From: CBDUMN01 sp965368335
GTDB taxonomy: Bacteria > Pseudomonadota > Alphaproteobacteria > Rhodospirillales > JAPHRK01
NCBI GenBank assembly: GCA_965368335.1
Contig: CBDUMN010000120.1
Span: 1 to 9,438 of the forward strand
Length of the DNA stretch: 9,438 nucleotides
Direction of reading: 5' to 3'
The notes under the pieces are model-generated. The model saw nothing but the letters and a program-made list of their open reading frames with translations. It was not told where the DNA came from and searched no databases. This document shows, in pieces, positions 7,474 to 9,438 of the stretch. The position numbers and the translations under genes were made by a program. Within the stretch, counting starts at the first letter, position 1, and each line of letters begins with the position of its first letter.

Positions 7474-8719
7474 GGGGCGGGTTCTCCTCGGTGGCGAGCG
7501 TTTGCAGGAGAGCGGCCTTGGTGATCACGCCCTTGTATTTGCCGCCAGCATCGATAACGGGCAGGGCGCAGGGGGCATCGGCGACTTGGCAAAGCACCTG
7601 ATTGAGCGGCATATCGGCGGCAATGGGTTCGATGTCGTCGATAAGGGCTGAGCAAATTTGGCTTTTGTCGTCCTTGGCATCCTTCAGGGATTCGACGGAA
7701 ACGACGCCATGAAATTCTTGGTTGGAAGAGACGACGTAGCCGTAATCCCGGTCTTCGTTTTTTAACCGCGTCAATGCCGTCTTCACGCCGACACCGTCTC
7801 GTTCGATCACGGTAACCTGAGATTTGCGCGCGATGTCTCCCGCGTTGAATACGGAGCTGACATCGACGCCACGGAAGAATGAGGCGACGTAATCATTGGC
7901 CGGGTCGTTGAGGATTTCTTCCGGCGTTCCCACCTGGCAGACGATGCCGCCTTCCATGATGGCGATGCGATCTCCGATGCGCATGGCTTCGTCCAGATCG
8001 TGGGAGATGAAAATGATGGTGCGCTTGTGCTTGGTTTGCAGGTTAAGCAGCTCGTCCTGCATCTCTGTTCGAATGAGAGGGTCGAGCGCCGAAAAGGCCT
8101 CGTCCATCAGCATGACGGACGGGTCGTTGGCCAGGGCTCGCGCAAGACCGACCCGTTGCTGCATGCCGCCGGACAATTCGTCGGGATAACTTTCTGCGTA
8201 TGAGGCCAGGCCGACTTGCCCCAAGGCCTCCAGGGCGCGATTGTGTCGCGTTTTTAAATCGACGCCTGCCAGTTCCAGGCCGAAGGAGGCATTGTCGATG
8301 ACGTTCATGTGCGGCATCAGGGCGAAGGATTGAAACACCATGCTTAAATCCTTGCGCCTAAGATCGCGCAATTCACGTTCCGACATCGCGGCAATATCGG
8401 CGCCGTCGTAAAGCACATGGCCAGCCGTCGGTTCGATCAGCCGGTTCAGCAGACGGACAATGGTCGATTTTCCCGAACCGGAAAGGCCCATGATGACGAA
8501 AATTTCGCCCTCAAATATTTCAAAGCTGGCATCGCAGACGCCAACCGTATTTCCCGTGCGTTCAAAGATGATGTCTTTGTTCAGGCCGTCTTGAGACAGG
8601 GCTAAGGCTTGCTCCGGCTTCTCTCCAAATATTTTATAGAGATTCTTGACAACAATTTTTGGTTTTTCCGAAATTGTTCTTCCCCGGCGACAAGTCCAAA
8701 TAACAAAGCGACCGTACAC
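7466..8719 (-). CDS. proV: Glycine betaine/proline betaine ABC transporter ATPase ProV (start uncertain)
   Basis: A 417-residue ABC ATPase as drawn from GTG 8719. Motifs: KNLYKIFGEKP (25-35), Walker A GLSGSGKST (78-86), Q-loop Q130 in VFQSFALMPHM, signature LSGGMQQR (182-189), Walker B VMLMDE (202-207) and H-loop H240. A C-terminal CBS region (~296-410) holds two repeat-like parts, REYGYVV-type at 324-330 and CALPVIDAGGKYKGVI at 384-399. In OpuA-type transporters the CBS pair senses ionic strength. The GTG has no ribosome site, and the first 15 residues have no counterpart in E. coli ProV. The protein aligns well from I16 (ATT at 8672-8674), which has GGGGA 6 nt upstream. No ATG, GTG or TTG lies between these and the conserved region. 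It is the first gene of the operon and overlaps proW by 8 nt. Function is secure; the N-terminus is not. Confidence 0.95.
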   Translation of the reverse strand: MYGRFVIWTCRRGRTISEKPKIVVKNLYKIFGEKPEQALALSQDGLNKDIIFERTGNTVGVCDASFEIFEGEIFVIMGLSGSGKSTIVRLLNRLIEPTAGHVLYDGADIAAMSERELRDLRRKDLSMVFQSFALMPHMNVIDNASFGLELAGVDLKTRHNRALEALGQVGLASYAESYPDELSGGMQQRVGLARALANDPSVMLMDEAFSALDPLIRTEMQDELLNLQTKHKRTIIFISHDLDEAMRIGDRIAIMEGGIVCQVGTPEEILNDPANDYVASFFRGVDVSSVFNAGDIARKSQVTVIERDGVGVKTALTRLKNEDRDYGYVVSSNQEFHGVVSVESLKDAKDDKSQICSALIDDIEPIAADMPLNQVLCQVADAPCALPVIDAGGKYKGVITKAALLQTLATEENPPHG

Positions 8720-8739
8720 ATTCGATAAATGAAAGTCAA
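8711..8739 (-). promoter_or_regulatory. proV: Candidate sigma70-type promoter of proVWX
   Basis: On the minus strand TTGACT (8739-8734) is followed by a 17-nt spacer and TACGGT (8716-8711), a good -35 and a weak -10. Transcription would begin near 8704, downstream of the GTG at 8719 and about 30 nt before the ATT at 8674. It is the best-placed -35/-10 pair I can see upstream of proV. Pairs of this quality also arise by chance, so confidence is modest. Confidence 0.4.
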
Positions 8740-8763
8740 AGCATCGCCAGTATGGGAAATTTT

Positions 8764-8785
8764 TGATGTTACACCCCTGATGTTA
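8764..8785. repeat. Direct repeat TGATGTTA x2, possible operator
   Basis: TGATGTTA occurs at 8764-8771 and again at 8778-8785, with a start-to-start distance of 14 bp, just upstream of the candidate proV promoter. Two perfect 8-mers this close could bind tandem regulator subunits. No known binding site is recognised. Confidence 0.35.
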
Positions 8786-8803
8786 AAGCGTAAATTGTTT
8801 TAA

Positions 8804-8861
8804 AGTAATCAACTATATGTGGTATTTATTATTTGTATAGTTAGATTATTTTTTAGTAATC
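8804..8861. repeat. Nested AT-rich repeats, possible regulator site
   Basis: AGTAATC is present at 8804-8810 and 8855-8861. Between them, AACTATA (8811-8817) and TATAGTT (8836-8842) form a perfect 7-bp inverted repeat, followed by GATTA (8844-8848) and TAATC (8857-8861). In AT-rich DNA some of this is expected by chance, but the density is notable. Confidence 0.35.
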
Positions 8862-8895
8862 GCCAATAATTCTAAATATCATATTTTTTATACAG

Positions 8896-8936
8896 AACGA
8901 TGATTGCGATTTGTTGTGGGTGTTTCTATCGTCGTT
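8896..8936. repeat. Imperfect inverted repeat upstream of cca
   Basis: AACGATGAT (8896-8904) and ATCGTCGTT (8928-8936) pair over 9 bp with one G-U in RNA, around a 23-nt loop. It could be a regulator dyad or an mRNA leader hairpin for cca. No T-run follows, so it is not a terminator. Confidence 0.3.
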
Positions 8937-9050
8937 TGCCTGGGTCCTGACCTTAGGGTGGATAAAATCGATTATTCCACCTGTCATTCCAAAGGGTTAT
9001 GGTTATGGCTGACAAATCCGATCCTGGCGCGTCACCAAGTAGGGGAGCCT

Positions 9051-9438
9051 ATGTCCCATTATGAGATGGAAATAAAGGGGGCCGAACCGGTCGGCAAACT
9101 CTCTCCCCAGCCCTGGATGCTCACGGCGGCGGTGCAGGGGGTGATGGATGCGTTCGACGTCGCCGGCGCCGAGTTTCGTTTTGTTGGCGGCTGTGTGCGC
9201 GATGCGGTCGCCAAACGGCCGGTTAAAGACGTGGATATTGCGACCCCCGAAGTACCCGAGCGGGTTATGGAGATTCTCGCCGACGCCGGTCTCAAGCCCC
9301 TGCCCATCGGTATCGATCACGGCACCGTTTCGGTGGTGGTCGATGGCGAAATGGTTGAGATCACCACCCTACGCCGCGATGTGGAGAGCCATGGTCGGCA
9401 CGCCACCGTGGCGTTTACCGATAGCTGGTCGGAAGATG
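9051..9438 (+). CDS. cca: CCA tRNA nucleotidyltransferase (N-terminal part, cut by window)
   Basis: 129 codons are visible and the frame is open to the window end. It adds or repairs the 3'-CCA of tRNAs using CTP and ATP. The class II nucleotidyltransferase head is clear: FRFVGGCVRDAV (42-53) with the GG motif, KDVDIATP (59-66) with catalytic aspartates D60 and D62, HGTVSVV (90-96), and EITTLRRDVESHGRHATVAF (103-122), followed by W126 and acidic residues expected to lead into the RRDFTINA motif beyond the edge. ATG 9051 is preceded by AGGGGAG (9041-9047), and no in-frame start lies upstream; M6 at 9066 is a weaker alternative. Poly(A) polymerase is the nearest relative with the same head, but the N-terminal flavour and alphaproteobacterial context favour the CCA enzyme. 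Confidence 0.93.
   Translation, partial: MSHYEMEIKGAEPVGKLSPQPWMLTAAVQGVMDAFDVAGAEFRFVGGCVRDAVAKRPVKDVDIATPEVPERVMEILADAGLKPLPIGIDHGTVSVVVDGEMVEITTLRRDVESHGRHATVAFTDSWSED

Larger units (their letters stand above)
8720..9050. other. AT-rich intergenic region between divergent proV and cca
   Basis: About 330 bp with no convincing gene. Base composition drops sharply to AT-rich between about 8760 and 8895, then rises again toward cca. It holds the putative proV promoter, several short direct and inverted repeats (listed separately), and presumably the cca promoter. TTGCCT 8937-8942 with GATAAA 8961-8966 at 18-nt spacing is a weak candidate for the latter. I see no tRNA, riboswitch or insertion-sequence end. 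A role as the control region of the osmolyte transporter is inferred from position. Confidence 0.7.

Noticed and set aside
5406..8719. Choline, taurine or other substrate for the ABC transporter
   Set aside because: The three-Trp cage, GCxPGWGC motif, CBS region on the ATPase and long ProW tail together match the ProU betaine type better than other families.
8655..8721. Out-of-frame ATG at 8721-8719 opening MCTVALLFGLVAGEEQF, as a leader peptide before proV
   Set aside because: No ribosome site precedes it, it overlaps the candidate -10 region, and it reads into proV out of frame without an early stop.
8720..9000. Possible mobile-element end, tRNA or small RNA in the AT-rich gap
   Set aside because: No cloverleaf, terminal inverted repeat with target duplication, or strong terminator was found by eye; short repeats alone do not support it.
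9003..9320. 105-codon minus-strand frame opposite cca
   Set aside because: It is antisense to the conserved nucleotidyltransferase head and has no recognisable domain.

Overview
The window looks like a piece of an alphaproteobacterial chromosome, probably Rhodospirillales-like. It is GC-rich, and the moxR / DUF58 / BatA-like, DUF1285 / CoA-type Nudix and tRNA CCA-transferase groups are all of alphaproteobacterial type. This assignment rests on gene content and protein flavour only, because no rRNA or tRNA is present. Nine genes are supported, two of them cut by the window ends. Almost all of the sequence is coding, apart from one AT-rich gap at about 8720-9050.

Layout. (1) Positions 1-3820, minus strand: a tight three-gene operon encoding a MoxR AAA+ ATPase, a DUF58 vWA-like protein and a BatA-like membrane protein whose C-terminus lies outside the window. 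All three genes start at non-ATG codons and are closely coupled. (2) Positions 3852-5358, plus strand, diverging from moxR across only 31 bp: a DUF1285 protein, a CoA-pyrophosphatase-type Nudix hydrolase and a small two-TM membrane protein, all overlapping. The group ends at a perfect 11-bp bidirectional terminator (5360-5389). (3) Positions 5406-8719, minus strand: a complete ProU-type betaine ABC transporter read proV -> proW -> proX (ATPase with CBS region, permease, periplasmic binding protein), ending at the same terminator. (4) Positions 8720-9050: an AT-rich intergenic region with direct and inverted repeats, holding the probable proV promoter. (5) Positions 9051-9438, plus strand: the 5' part of the CCA tRNA nucleotidyltransferase gene.

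How the genes work together. The transporter would import glycine betaine or proline betaine as an osmoprotectant. ProX captures the ligand (all three Trp of the aromatic cage are present), ProW forms the channel, and ProV powers it and carries a CBS region that may sense ionic strength. The moxR-DUF58-BatA set is a widespread ATPase/vWA module thought to help fold or assemble other proteins, with target unknown. The Nudix enzyme would degrade CoA or its derivatives.

I see no CRISPR array, insertion sequence, phage gene or defence system, and no clearly new biological system. The most useful second looks are the likely misassigned (possibly ATT) start of proV, the repeat-rich AT island upstream of it, the apparent insertion of the transporter between the small membrane protein and cca, and the degenerate metal-site motifs in both vWA-type proteins.
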